Assembly (NCBI GenBank): GCA_020912385.1
Contig: CP087210.1
Location: 992,001-1,056,000, forward strand
Direction: 5' to 3'
Length of the DNA stretch: 64,000 nucleotides
DNA from: Neofusicoccum parvum
Lineage: Eukaryota; Ascomycota; Dothideomycetes; Botryosphaeriales; Botryosphaeriaceae
Under the pieces are notes generated by a model that did no database searches, was not told where the DNA came from, and saw only the letters and a program-made list of their open reading frames with translations. A program made the position numbers and the translations under genes. Below, piece by piece: positions 1 to 12,238 of this stretch (position 1 is its first letter; the number at the start of each line of letters is the position of its first letter).

Positions 1-656
1 AGCAGCGTATCAACTCGACAGACGCAGAAACGCAGTGCACGCAGTCCGGACAGCGAAAACAGAGGGGCAGGAAAGGCGGAGAAAAGACAAGCTCACCGGC
101 GCGCGCGCTGGGATATGGACGACGGGTCGCGGGAGTGGCAGGCTGGCCGAGGCGGCGCCGCTAAACACGCGCCCGCCTCAGGCTCGAGTCAGCAGCGCCG
201 GCGAATCAGGGTCTCGCCGATGACGTATCCCGGTGCGCTGGCCTCCACTGCGGCCGCCGCGGCCTCTTGCGCGCGAAAAAGCAAGGTGCCGGGCCTGCAT
301 CCCCACGTCAGGTCAGACCAGTCTGCGTGTGCCTGCCCAGGCTCCCACCTGTCGCGTGTGGAGCTTGGGCGCGCACGCGCGAGGGGCGATCGTCACCATC
401 CCGCGCTGCGTCGATCCAGCCGGCGGCCGTCTCAGGCACCTCCGCACCACGTCGGACCCCACGTCCCGCGCGCTGCGTACCGCACAGGTCACTTGCAGGT
501 AGTCTTGTCTGCTGCTCCGGTGCATCGTGAAAAGTGCTCGACATTCTCTGCCAGATTCTCGCCCCCTCCTCGACCCGTGATATCTAAAGCCAAACTCCAG
601 TGCGCGTCACGCCGCCCGCGTCTCGGTCTAGCTCCGTCTCCTCGCCCGGCCGCCAT
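1..656. other. Intergenic left edge, no gene seen
   Basis: GC-rich sequence before the first gene. Several overlapping open frames exist on both strands, but none has protein-like composition or a recognisable motif. It should contain the 3' flank of the minus-strand gene that ends at 657. A gene entering from the left of the window cannot be excluded. Confidence 0.5.
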
Positions 657-1134
657 CTAGGCCTTGGCCGCCTCCTCGAGCAGCTTGCCCTGCTGCTCCG
701 GGTGCGTCTTCTCGACGTTGCCCTTCGCCATCTTCTTGGTGACCATGTTGCCGTCGATCTCGACGTCCTCCTTCAGCTCGCCGTCGGCAACCCTCCACTG
801 GCCGGCAATCTTGAGCGTGCCAACCGGGGGCTTCGCGTCGACGAGCGAGTCGACACCGCCGGCGACGTTGGTGAGCGTGAGCTTGTAGGTGGTCTGCGAG
901 CATCGTCAGCGCGGTCTCCGTTGCACCGCCGGCGGGGGCACTCACCTGACCAATGGGCTTCTTGTCGGTCACGCTGTAGGTGGCCTGGGTGGAGGCGTCA
1001 CCCGTGTCGAGCTCGTAGGAGATGAGGGCAGGGCAGAGGGTCTTGATCATGAGCTCGTGGTTGTGGAGGGCGTTGATGACCTGCTGCTCGCTGACGCCGG
1101 CGGGCAGGGGAGTGGAGACGCTGGTGGTGGTCAT
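657..1134 (-). CDS. DUF7053-like small protein, two exons
   Basis: Exons are complement(946..1134) and complement(657..893). The intron of 52 nt has a GTGAGT donor, a GCTGACG branch-like site and an ...GCAG acceptor, and splicing is in phase 0, giving 141 aa. The N terminus (MTTTSVSTPLPAGVSEQQVI, then a LHNHELMI stretch) resembles the fungal DUF7053 family, whose function is unknown. The rest is a hydrophilic beta-rich-looking chain ending in a Lys/Glu/Ala-rich tail. There is no signal peptide or membrane segment, so a soluble cytosolic protein is likely. The start has a good context (CCAAAATG), and a TATA element lies about 120 bp upstream. Without splicing the frame runs into an Arg-rich, implausible tail, which supports the intron. 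The family call is from memory and only moderately sure; the gene itself is likely real. Confidence 0.75.
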
Positions 1135-4100
1135 TTTGGCTGGAGAGATGTGTAATGCGTCGAGGACGGGGAGTTTCTTGCTGGGTTTTCTGGTTGCGGG
1201 AGGAGGTGGTCGTCGGCGGTCTGGTCTGCTGGACGGCCATCGTCGCCGTCGCCATTTATACAGGCTTGCTGGGTGCTCTGGCTGGCATGGGCTGGTGGAG
1301 GGCCTGCTGCGCCGGGCTGACGGGTCCGAAGCTGTGGTGCTGAAGTCCGCGAATTAGGTCAGCCGTCAGCGCGGTGTTGTGCTGAGCCACTCACGGCTCC
1401 CCATAGTGGTGGAGCGCAGAGCGCTGACAGCCGAAGTTGGCGAGTTGCTGCCGCTGCTGGCGGACGGTTCGCAGCACGGCGGCGTGGACGGTACGGTACG
1501 GCTTGCTCGGCTTGGATCCGGTTCGGCTCCGCACTACCTGTGCCCAGGCCAGCCACCGGCCGGCGGACGCGTCAGGCTGCGAGCAGCGATGGCGGGCACC
1601 GTTCGTCTGCGCAGACGTCGCACAGAAACGGTGCTCTGGAGTAGGTTCCACCAGCCTCCAACTGCCGCGCGCCATTCGCTTGCTGACCGTGTCGCAGTGC
1701 CAACCACCAACCACGCGCGTATAAGACCGCTCGCCGTCCGCCGCTGGCCCGCATGGCCGTCCACGCCTCGGCCGACGAGTCCTCCTCCCGCTCCACCACG
1801 ACGCATCCCCATCCTTGGCCGTGCTGCTCCTCTGGCGGACGTTTCACGGCTGCCCAAAAATAGCGACGCTGATCGGCCGGCGATGCTGCGACGCCCTCCG
1901 CCCTCACGCTGCGGCCCGCGAGGCTGAGCGTCAGCGGCCGTCCGGGGACAGCAGGGACCAGCGCTGCCGCCGGCTGACATCCGGCTGAGCGTCTGGGGTA
2001 AGATGGAGGGGAGTTGAGGTTGGAAGTCACCCTATACACGGCGTAATTCTCGGCGAAATTCTCGTCAAATAGGCACCGCTGGCTGTCATCCAACTCGCTC
2101 GCCAGACCCGCGTCGCCCTGCCCCCTCCCGCGCCGCGCCCGTCCGCCGCGACGACCGCGCGGGCGCAGCCTTGCGACCCTCCGCCGCCGCAGAGCTGCCC
2201 GCGGCCGTGGGCGCGCGCAGCCTGGCCTCGCGGCTGGCTGCTGCCCCGTCGGCTCGCCCTCTCTGGCCGCCTCTCGGCTCCGCCCCCAAACGCTCTGTTT
2301 CACGGCCGACCAACGTCGCTACAGCCGGAGCGCGGTATTGGGTCGGTCCGCTGCAGGCCATGCTGGCGGAACACATTTGGCTGGCGACTCATCGGCCGGT
2401 CCTTGAGACGATCCCAGGGGTGTCGTAGGTCGCGGAACACTTGATCCTATTCCGTAGCAAGAATAGACAGAATCTGCGGGTAACGACAGCCGGCTCGTGT
2501 TAGTCGCTTGTTCCCGTTTAGGCAACTTTTGAGATCATGTCGTGAACTGCACTCACCTGCTTGGGGCCCGTCCCACCCGCGCCCTTCCAGCTGCCGGCCG
2601 ACGGCTTGCTGCGGTGTCGCTGCGGCTGGTTGAACCTCAGTGGCGGCGAAGACCTGCTGCCGCTCGGCCTGGCGCCAGTCATTCTCGTTCACGTAGCACC
2701 CACGCCCGGGCGTAAGCACCTTCTACGGCTCGGATGGCCGCCGAGGCCGTTTCGTAGATGCTGCTGGCCCGCCGCGCGTATAGTTGCAGAGATCAATGCC
2801 GCTGGTGATGAACGTCGCCCGCAGCGCGCCGCGCCGCGCCGCGCCGGATGGACGCCCGTCGTCCTGCTGCCGTGCGCGTGGTTCGCAGCCAGTCTGTTTC
2901 AGCCCGGCGCCACGCTCCAGGCCGAGCTGCAGGCCCTGGATAAAGCATCGACGACCGCCTCGCTGCTCCGCGCTCGTTGTAGAAGGGGACCCTAGGCCCC
3001 AAGGCTGGCAGCCCCAGCTGTGCCCACGCTCAGGAGGCTCGTTGGTCGCCAGTGTGGGTGCCACGTACGCCGGCGAAGTCGGTGAAGGTGGAGGGCATGC
3101 TACATTCGCTCTGCGCGACGTTCGAGCCCTGGATAAGCGCTAAGGACGACCGCCCACTCCCAGCCGTCAGCGTTCGATTATTTTTGGTGAGGGTGGAGGA
3201 AATTGTAGCCGGTGATGCGGTGGATTTCTCGGCCGGGTGGTGTTGTTCATCGCCAGCGCTGTGGTGCAAGGTCGAGTTCCGGGCAGGGTGGCGTGGTGAC
3301 TGGCACCTGCGATCAAGGGCGCCGAGGCTGGGTCTCCAGGCTCTCTGCGGCAATGTCAAGCTGGAGCTTTACACGTCCACGCGCGCCATTCGCTCGCGCA
3401 GCTGGAATCCGCGCGCCATCAGCACAGTGGAGGTGCCGCGGCCGCAGCGCCGTCGTCCACCACAGCTTAGGCTCGTTGTGAGCGGTGGCCGGTGCGCAAC
3501 GTCCCATTCGGCCGCCGCTATGTTCGAGCTCAATGGCGCAGTGTAGAGTACAAGCGTCCGCCCGAAGCTGATGATCTCAGCAGCCCCGCCCGAGCCCGCC
3601 GCTGTGTCAGCCCGACCGAGAGGCGCTTGCGCTCCGACGTTAAAGGAACCCCGTGCACCTTCCGACGCTTGGTAGCCAGCTCTGATGATGCCAAAGTCGC
3701 GCGGTCCGCACGAAGTGCTGCTTCTCCTACTCCCGTGCTTCGCCGGGCGAAAGAACCTGCCAGCTTACTCAGAGAGCACAATTGAGCCAGACGAATGGGC
3801 GCCAGCATGAGCGAGTTGAAAAACAAGGCCCTCCAAGGTGTTTCCTAAAGCTCTCCAACGCTGTAAGTCGGGCCCGCCCAACCCTTGGTGAACAGGGCGT
3901 ATTACGGTCAGGATTCCGTCGGCCGTGCCGTTGATGTGGTCGGTACGGACCTCAACAGCACTGACGTCTTCACGGCGCCATGACCCGAAAAGCCGCGCTA
4001 CGCACGAGTGTATTGAGAAGTAACCGGTGTTGAAGGCCTTTCGTCTCCATAAGAATAGCCGGTAACGCCGCTGGCCGGCCAGAAAGGTATACATCGACGG

Positions 4101-7100
4101 TGAGGTGACATCTGCGATCGGGAGCACTGCCAATAGAGCAGGAAGCAGGGGCTATCGCATTCTGAGAGCTATCGATTCAGTGAATGATACTATATTGTCT
4201 ATTCAGGGGAAGAATAACACCTCTAGAATCTAGAGCCTAGACCATACAGGCACGTATCATTGCGCTACGAACTCTCCCATCCTGGGTTTTACTAGTCCAT
4301 CCAAGGCGCCGTCATTGCTTGCCCTTCCGCAATTTTCTTCAGCCGTCGGAGATGGGAGATGTTGAGCTGTGGCTCCAGCTTGACTGTCGGTTTTGGTGGA
4401 GCCAGGAGTGAGTCTCTGAACGATTTAGGAAAAGACCATATCTCGAGCTGTAGTAATTTTTGCATTGCGAGACCGGTTCAATCAGCCAGCGTGGCTTGTG
4501 CGACATTGTCGTGTTGAAAAAGGGCATAGTGCTTACATGCCTTTTTCGGAGGTTCGCCGTCTCCACAACTCATCTGAGATGGAGCCTCTAAGCCACTATC
4601 AGAAACTTGTACATTGTCTCTCACGAAGCATAACAGACTAACAGTTTTTCTGCGGCAACGCCCGGTCAGCGCCCCACAGCTTAGGCTACCCGAGATCGTC
4701 TGAGATTTATGTGGGGCCTGTTCTCAAGACTGATAGCATTGGATTTTTGCAAATGGCACGTCCTCCGGAGACGCATCTCGGAAATCGGACGCGGTGGAGA
4801 TCGTTGGCTCCGCTTTAGTGGGGGCAGACATGACGTACTCGGTGTGGGCGCATTGAAGACGATACCCGAACAGTGCAGGTGGAGACTGCCGCCGCTTGGA
4901 TGTGGGACACCAAGACCCCGAGACGGTGTCCAATATGGATCCGCACATCGCGGCCGGCAGCGGAAGACCAACTTTTAGCGTTTAGCTTTATTGAGGGGGA
5001 ATGGTAAGTGACTAGCACCGGGCGATGGCTCACCACAGCCTGGTGTCGAGCTGTCCCAGTTTAGCACATCGCAAACCATCCCGCCATGCCGCTAGCAAGC
5101 GCGCCGCAGAGCAGGAGGCATAACAAGTCCCTATGGTTTGGTAGAACCTCTCGCAAACGTGCTGTTAGATGCGACTCGAGACTGTGGCAATCACAAGCTG
5201 ATTGACACCGGATTATTTGCTCAGTGGAACAGGCTCCGGGCTCGCCAAGACGCTGCAGACCGATCAGCGGACAGCTTCGACCCGAAGATTGCTTGACGCA
5301 GGGCCAGTGGCAAAGAATGGAGGGGGACGAATCGAAAGGCTGTGTGGCTGACTATCAAGTGAAACAGGCTCACGATGCTCTTTCGCCAGCTCGTCTACGG
5401 ACCGACCTTGGAGATCTCAAATCTAAACGAGACGGAGGCACTAAGGTCATGCATGCAATTCGTATTCCGCAAAGGAGCGTGGATCACAGAGTCCTGAGTC
5501 TCCGGCCTGTCGACAACGCAATGTCGGCACATTACGGCTTATTACGCTTGGTCCTGCCCTACACTCGTTCAGCGTTGAGCCAGAGAACAGTCCGTGGAGG
5601 TGCTCATCATACACACAGCCTCGGGAGGAAGGCCTCCGCTGGAGACGAGGAGGTTTCTCGGTGAATAGGCTGGCTGTTCTGCGGTTGCTGTCTCGTCACG
5701 GGAGGCCAGACAAAACGATCCCGGAGCCGAGATCTCGACGCGTGGGGTGGTGGGAGCGTGTCCCCATACCCGCTCGGCGACTACGCCGTGGTGAGCAGTC
5801 ATCACAGTCAACTTTAGCCGTTGGAAATAGAAGGATGCAACATTGAAGTTGGAGCAGCGTATGTACATCAAATTTGCCTCTTTGGGACTGAGCACGCCAG
5901 CCACCGAATGCCTGCAATGTTCACTGACCAGGGCGGCGCTGAGGAGAGCACGCAACGGCAAGGCTGTGGCCGTGCAGGCTGTGGGAAGCGCCCGATCGCG
6001 CCTCCGCTGGACCAAGCTGGTAAAGGGCCAGCAGATCTTGCCTGACATGACTGGCCGTCCGCGCCGGACGCCTCACGGGCCGCTCTTGACTTTCCCGCCA
6101 GCTGCCTGGAAGGATAGCACTGACGATAAGACCGAGGCGGCACCTACTTTTCGTGCAATCCCTGGGGGTTCGTCTCCTCACGGGGACGTGTTGCATTCGA
6201 AAGACCCTGCCGCGGACAACCGATCACCGGAGCCATCCTAAAGCGGTCAGACACACCGCTCCACGGTTGCATGGTGGACGGCTTCCCAGCGAGCGCTGCT
6301 GCGCCGTCTGTTTCTGACCTGTCGTATTGGAGGACGAAGTCCCAGGAGTGCTGCAGCTGGAAGTGCCCGTACCCGAGCGCGCTGGAGGATCCGCACGGGA
6401 AAAGAAACGCCTTGCCTCAGGCCACACTCACTGTATCGCGCGCGTGTCGCTGCATGATTGGGTCACATCGCTGCTGGCTGCTGGAGTCTGCGGGTGCTTG
6501 TAAGGGTGCCGGTGCTGGTGCGCGCTCGAGGCGAGCTCGAGCGGGCGGGCGCTGGCGCGGAGGATGGAGGCACAGAGCTCAGGTTTCCAGGGCTCGGGAA
6601 CGGGCAGCTTCGAACGCCTCACCTTTGAGGGTACGCGCGGCGCGAGCGCGTGTTAGTGCGGCGTGTAGCCTCTCCAGCGGTGTGCTGGGCTGGCGACACC
6701 AAGACGGCGCGCGAGCAAGCGCTTCGACTGCAGACGAAGCCCGCGGTACACCAGCCCGGGGGCGTGACTCGACCCACAGGAGCTCTGGCGCGCGCAGCTG
6801 CTCGGCCAGGCGCAGCGGCGCCGGCATGCCATCTGCCGGCGGGAGCTGCAGCGGAAAGACAACGGTCTCCAGACAAGAACGGGCCTGGCGGAGGCAGATC
6901 ACTGCTGGCCTCGTCTGCCGCACGGCAGCGTGGACTGGCGCTGGCAGCGAATGGGAAGGCGCGGGACCGCGCCAGAAGCTTTGGGCCTACCATGGGAATC
7001 AAACATGCGTCACCACCGTCGACGGCGGTCCTGATGCTCTGCTCCAACTCTTCCTGCCAGCCCCTCAGGAGATCAGTGCCCGAAACACCGCCCTCGCGCG

Positions 7101-8381
7101 AGTCATCGGGCCACGGCGCCACGCCCTCGGCCGGCTGCTGAGCGCCGCGACGCTGGCCCGGCCGCCCGGTTGCGGAAGTCATGGACAGTGTCGTCGGGGA
7201 CAAGCTTTCCGCGCTGCGGTGCCTCGCGGTGCCTGCGCTGCCAGGCAGCGGCCGGCGCCACCACCACCACGCCTCGACCAGGCGGCCCCGGGGCCGGCGC
7301 AGCGGTGGCCGCCGGGTTGCTGCTCGGTCCGTCAGCACGCAGCAGCAGCCGTGATACGAGAGCGCAAGCAAACAAGTAACGTCGCCTCGAACCGCAGTGG
7401 AGACCTCTCCTGGCAGGGGGGCCGGCCTTGGCTCCTGCGATCTAGACCCCCGCAACGGCCGCACGAAAGCCTCCTCGCGACTCCCCTCGCAAAACGACGC
7501 CGTTGCCGAAGCGCGGCTTCGGGCGTTCTTATCGTCTCCCCCGCCGCTGAGCCCACTGACGCGCGCCTCAAGTCGCCATTGCGCCCGGCCGGCCCCTGCC
7601 CTAGTTGCCCAGCGCCCAAGCCGCTCCCAGCGACCACGCCCGGCTCGTTCCGCCCAGATAGATCCAGCCCTCGCCCGCTCGTCCAAACACCTGGGCTGCG
7701 AGCGCCAGCCGGAGTCCTGCGGCTGCCGCCGCGCTCCCCTCGAATTCTAAACAGTCGCCGCGCGCCGTCGGCCTTGCCTGCCCCTCGTCCACGCAGTCCC
7801 ACAAGGTCTGTTTTGAGTTTTGCACCGCCGCGGTTGCCAGACGATCAGCCGCCCATCACAACAGACGCGATTGGCTCGTCGCCGTGGAATTGAAAAAATT
7901 GCTAGCATGATGAAACCCAATGCCTCCCTGCTGCCCGCTCCGACCTTGCTTTCCAAAACGCAGGTCATACCCGCTTGCGGATGTAAGCGACCGCTCGATT
8001 CCAACCGTCCCCCCTTCCCACGATCCAATCCCGAAAATCCCCATCCGAGACTCTGCCCGAGGGCAAACAGATGCTAAAGCAGGTGCCGTATGCAACGGCT
8101 TTTTGAGTGAACCTTTTTTCCTGTACGCGACGGCGGGGGGAAGTGGAAGGGTATCCGGTAGACGCTTGATGCATGCTGTGATCATTTGGAAGCGATCCGT
8201 CCGCTTGCCAAGGGGGAACTAAGGAAGTCTATTTTTGATGAACGCGGTGATGAATAGACTGGAACGAAAAAAAAATTCGTCAACTTTCGCCGTCCCGTTT
8301 TTTTTTTTCTTCTTTTTCTGTTTTGTTTCGTGGGGGAGCGCCGTCTCGTCGTTCACCGCTCCCGGCGAGATTTTACTGGTG
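1135..8381. other. GC-rich 7.2 kb intergenic stretch, no gene recognised
   Basis: Apart from the TATA element noted separately, I see no credible gene. Long open frames on both strands (for example 6271-7893 plus, 6619-7686 minus) overlap each other and have low-complexity Arg/Ala/Ser/Pro composition, as expected from GC-rich non-coding DNA. Small features are a (GCGCC)n run near 2820-2845 and T-rich tracts at about 8300-8330, which lie in the 3' flank of the transcription factor gene. An unrecognised, heavily interrupted gene or a non-coding RNA remains possible. Confidence 0.5.
1254..1260 (-). promoter_or_regulatory. TATA box of the DUF7053-like gene
   Basis: On the minus strand the sequence reads TATAAAT, 120 bp upstream of the ATG at 1134. 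The distance and the pyrimidine-rich leader between them fit a core promoter. No other TATA-like element is closer. Confidence 0.5.
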
Positions 8382-11325
8382 TCACCTGTATTGTTTGTCT
8401 GGCGGCACACCCTCGAGCTCATCCGACGCCATTTGGTTGTGCGGCTGCTCTAGCCGCCAGTTACCCCATGTCTCGTCGTTGGGCGACAGAAAGTCCAAGT
8501 GGCCGGTGTTTGTGCTTCCCTCGGAAAACCCGGGAAACTGTGAGAAGCTCATCCGAGCCGTGTCCGGCATTTGTGATGTGGGAGCCATCCAAGGATTTGA
8601 CGGCATACTTCCGTACAGGGTGGGTGCCGAGGTCGGCAGTGACGATCCACTACCGCCCATTTGATTTTCTGCGCTCGGAAACGGCCAGCCGCCGAGGTCG
8701 CTTTGGGGAGTGAAAAGCACATTCGCGTCATTGCTGCCTGTGTCCGACTGGTTATCCGGCAAGGGGGAGATGCTATCCATGCTCGATCTGAGTTGCTGAA
8801 TGGGGCCCGAGCCTTCCGATCTCCGTAGCATCGATGTAGGCCGCGGGTCCGATCGTTGTCTCCTCTTGGCTGCGTTTTGCGGTGTATCTTCCTCGGTACT
8901 TTGGCGTGACGCTGGAATTATGGAACCTTCTCGCTGCGGGCTCTTTTGTGATATTTCGGCTAGGACATGCTGAAGGACGAGACACATGCGCTCGGCCGGC
9001 TGGAAAATCCCGGCCATTTCTTGGAGTGAGACCGCCATGCACTTTAGGTATTTCATAGTGTGGTTCCGTTCTTTCGCGTCTCTGACACACGCAAGATCTG
9101 CGACCAGCGTTATGCAGGCAGTCCCCTGCTTTTTGTTAACCATGCTGCTTCGGCTATAACATCCGGGGCGCACTTACCGCGGTCTGCATTGCGGCGCAGA
9201 ATATTTGCCTAGTGGTGAATCTCTGTCTATAGTGCCAGAAGTTCCGCACGACCGCTATCGCATGGCTGGTGCATGCCTTGCGAGCTGACGCAACAATGCC
9301 ATCCCCGGACACCTCCCCGGCGTCTGGGGAGACGGAGTCTTCGTAACGCGCAAAAGGCCGGCGAATCTGGATGTGGACCGAGTGGTACTGCTGGTGCAGC
9401 ACAAAGAAAGATCTGGGAGCCGTTTGGATGTTGGACGGCTCCCACCTCAGCGCTTCAGGTAAGCGGGCATACCAATTGTTCAATTCTCGGTCCAGGGCAA
9501 CTAAGAGCCTGTAGGCATTGCGGTCGAAGCTCCCACCTGCCGTCGTCGTTGCCTCTCTACTCTCCGCTGCCCTGCCCGCAATTTCCATCAGATCAATGAG
9601 GGCCTCGTATATCTGGGTTTCAAGAGGAAGTCCTGGACCGTTCGGTAGACAGGTTCCCAGCCGCTCGAAACGCTTCGCCAGTGTGTAAACCTCCAGATCC
9701 GAACTCTTAATCGCCGTCGGCCGTCCCAAAAACAGAGACCAATACTTGTCGAATATCACACTGTACAACGTGATTAGCATAACAGGTGGCAGCAGCTCCA
9801 AGAAATTCATACCAAGCCCAGAGAGTCATGTGTCGCACATCAACCTCGCGTTCCGAGAGTCCGGAAGAGCGTGTGTCAAGATGGAGGCCGATGTCAAAGG
9901 CCAGGCGGACCCCCATTCCGGAGTAGAGCCAGCCGGTGTGATCTCGTCCTACGGAACACTCGCAATTTGCGAGAAGTAAAAGGGCTTGAACCTGGGGTAT
10001 ACCGCCTGGTCTTTCTAGCTCTACGTCGAGCATGTACTTTGCCTCGCGATGGAACGTGCTCTCTCTCGGCTCAAGCGCGATTCGCTGGATGTCGGGTCGG
10101 GATTTGTCGGAGTAGCGGAAACCAACGGCAAGAACGCAGATGTGGAGGAAGGGCGAGTAGAACTGCGAGGATCCGTGCTCGTAGTCTTCGAGGAAAGCAT
10201 CTTTGTGGATGACGTGGAGAACGGCGTTGAAATGGTGCCAGAAGAGATCCATGAGATAGTCGTGAGTCTCCTGTGAGAGCAATCGAATCGTCTTGGTGGC
10301 GCGTCTTGCGTGCTCGACGATCTCGGAGGCCTTGGAGGAAGTGGGGGTCTTGTCTGACGGCAGCTGGCAGTTCATGAGCGAACCAAAGAAGCGAACGCTG
10401 CCGCTGGTCCGGTCGATGCCCAGATGGCCTCTGGGAGCCAGGAGCTGGCTGACCAGGCTCTGGCTCTCGTCGGAGGGGTTGAGCAGGCGCGGAGACGAGG
10501 CGGCTCGCGCAGCGGCCTGGAAGTGGGCGGACAGGTCGGCGCCATCGTCTGACTCGCTAAAGAAGGAGTCGTCGGGATGGGCTGGCTGCGGGTGGTCCTG
10601 GTGAGAGTCGGTCCTGCGTTCGGGCTGAGGGTCCTCGGCGGCTGGGAGACCGGGTCTGATGCGCGGAGGGTGGATGACGGGCGGCGGCTCCTCTCCCTTT
10701 CTCCTGAGCAGATCCTCGAGCAGAGCGATTCGGTCCGTGAGAGAGGCCACATAGGCGCGCGAGATTGGTCTGCCAAGCAAGTCCGACGTTAGAAATTTTT
10801 CGCCACTCGGGGTCGCAGCAGCTGCACACTCACTTCCGGCGCTCGTCGTCGTTCCGGATGATGCAGCCGGCGCCAGTCCGCCGGCAGTTGAGACACTCGC
10901 TCTCGCCAGGGCGCACGACACACTGGTGGTCTGGTCAGCTCGTCGGCCCAAACGGGAAGCACGGGGGCACGCACGCGAATTCGCCGGTCCCGGCAGGAGG
11001 CACAGGCAATGGAGGCGCGGTGGCGCGGGCGCTTGCTGCTGCTGCTGCCGCCGGCGGCGGCGTGCTGCTGAGACTGCGCGGGCGCGCTCTGGGGCTGGAA
11101 GTCGGCGGGCGCCGGGAAGGCGGCGGAGCTGGGCTGGGGTTGCGAGGGCTGCATGTCCGCGCGCGGTGCTCCTGAGGGACGGGTGGTGGCCAGCGGGCCT
11201 GGGCGGACGGGGCCTGGGAGCGGTGCTATACAAGACGGGTCTGTCGCATGCGGCTCAGTGAGGGTCGCCACCATCTGCTGACCTTCCTGGTTCACATGCG
11301 GCGGGGCCCCATGGGGCGGTGTCAT
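8382..11325 (-). CDS. Zn(II)2Cys6 fungal transcription factor, five exons
   Basis: Exons in order of translation are complement 10975..11325, 10834..10922, 9813..10769, 9178..9760 and 8382..9125, giving about 907 aa. All four introns are 51-63 nt with GT...AG ends. Exons 1 and 2 join to form a binuclear zinc cluster, C-X2-C-X6-C-X8-C-X2-C-X6-C, at Cys108, 111, 118, 127, 130 and 137. The first intron splits the motif exactly between the second and third cysteines. A linker with a possible short coiled coil follows (SLTDRIALLEDLL). The middle region (about 330-660) looks like the Fungal_trans regulatory domain. The C-terminal quarter is Ser/Pro/Gln-rich with little order, typical of an activation domain. 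It should be a nuclear sequence-specific regulator; the target genes are unknown. The start at 11325 gives the N terminus MTPPHGAPP; a second Met (MVATLTEP) is 17 codons later. It sits upstream of the S28 peptidase gene on the same strand. Confidence 0.85.
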
Positions 11326-12238
11326 TGCAGAGAGGTCTCCCCAGCCCGTTAGTGTTGGTGAGGCCCTGCCTTGGGCCCAACCGAGGCGGCAGCTCGAGGC
11401 CGCGGGCCCAGTGCACACAGATTGGCCCCGTTTCCGGCGATCGGCGCAACGAAGCCCGGATCTCCCCAGCCAGAGGGGTCTGGCAGCAACGTGGGAACGT
11501 GGCCCGGCGCGGGCAGCAGGTGGCGACGCGCAGATGCAGGGCGTGCGGCGAGTCAGGCGCGAGGCGACGCACACGCGGTGCCTGCGTTCAGCGGTCCAGC
11601 GGTGCACGTCGCGGGCCCTGTGTGCTTCCGCCTGCTGCCCGCCTGCGGTTCCGCGCCGCCATTTAACTTCCGCGCCGCCCAGAATCCGGGGTCCTCTCCA
11701 AGCGCTCCCGCGGGCCAAGCAGCGCCTGCGATTTGGATCGCCGCCGGACTGCCCCGACGCTGCCTACGGATCGGATGCTGGCCAAGCATCGCAACCACAC
11801 GCAACCCTACACTTAAGCTTCCCGGGCCACGTTACTGTAGTTCGTCGATCCCACATCAGGCCACTTTCACGACTCGCCGCGTGCCCCAAGCAGGCCTTCC
11901 CGGCGCCCACGCTCGCGCGACGAGCGGCCCTCTCTGATCGCCGCAGCATGTCGTCGCACCGCACCGATCGGCGCCAGAAGGCCACGAGCAAGACTCATGC
12001 GTCTGCCACCCGAACTTTATTCCATATAAGCAGTACCCTCCGCCACCAGCTGTTCTGGAAACGATCGGCGAAGCTTCCAGAACGCCGCCAACCACGCGCC
12101 GATGGCTACATTCTGCCCGCATCCGCCGCAACACGCTCGTCCCCAGCCTGCCCCGTCACTGCAGCCTTGCCTGCCTGATCTCCTGGTCTAGATGCCGCGC
12201 TGTCAGCTTCCACCGCCGCCCCATTGGTACCGAGGACT
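11326..12238. other. Intergenic between peptidase 3' end and regulator promoter
   Basis: This holds the 5' flank of the transcription factor (right of 11325) and the 3' flank of the S28 peptidase (left of 12239). No separate gene is supported. Open frames here are GC-driven and lack motifs. A minus-strand pyrimidine-poor, GC-rich leader near 11330-11500 may be the regulator's 5' UTR. Confidence 0.5.

Noticed and set aside
6271..7893. 540-codon plus-strand open frame, overlapped by a 355-codon minus-strand frame
   Set aside because: Low-complexity Arg/Ala/Pro/Ser composition on both strands, no motif, GC-rich DNA in which stops are rare.
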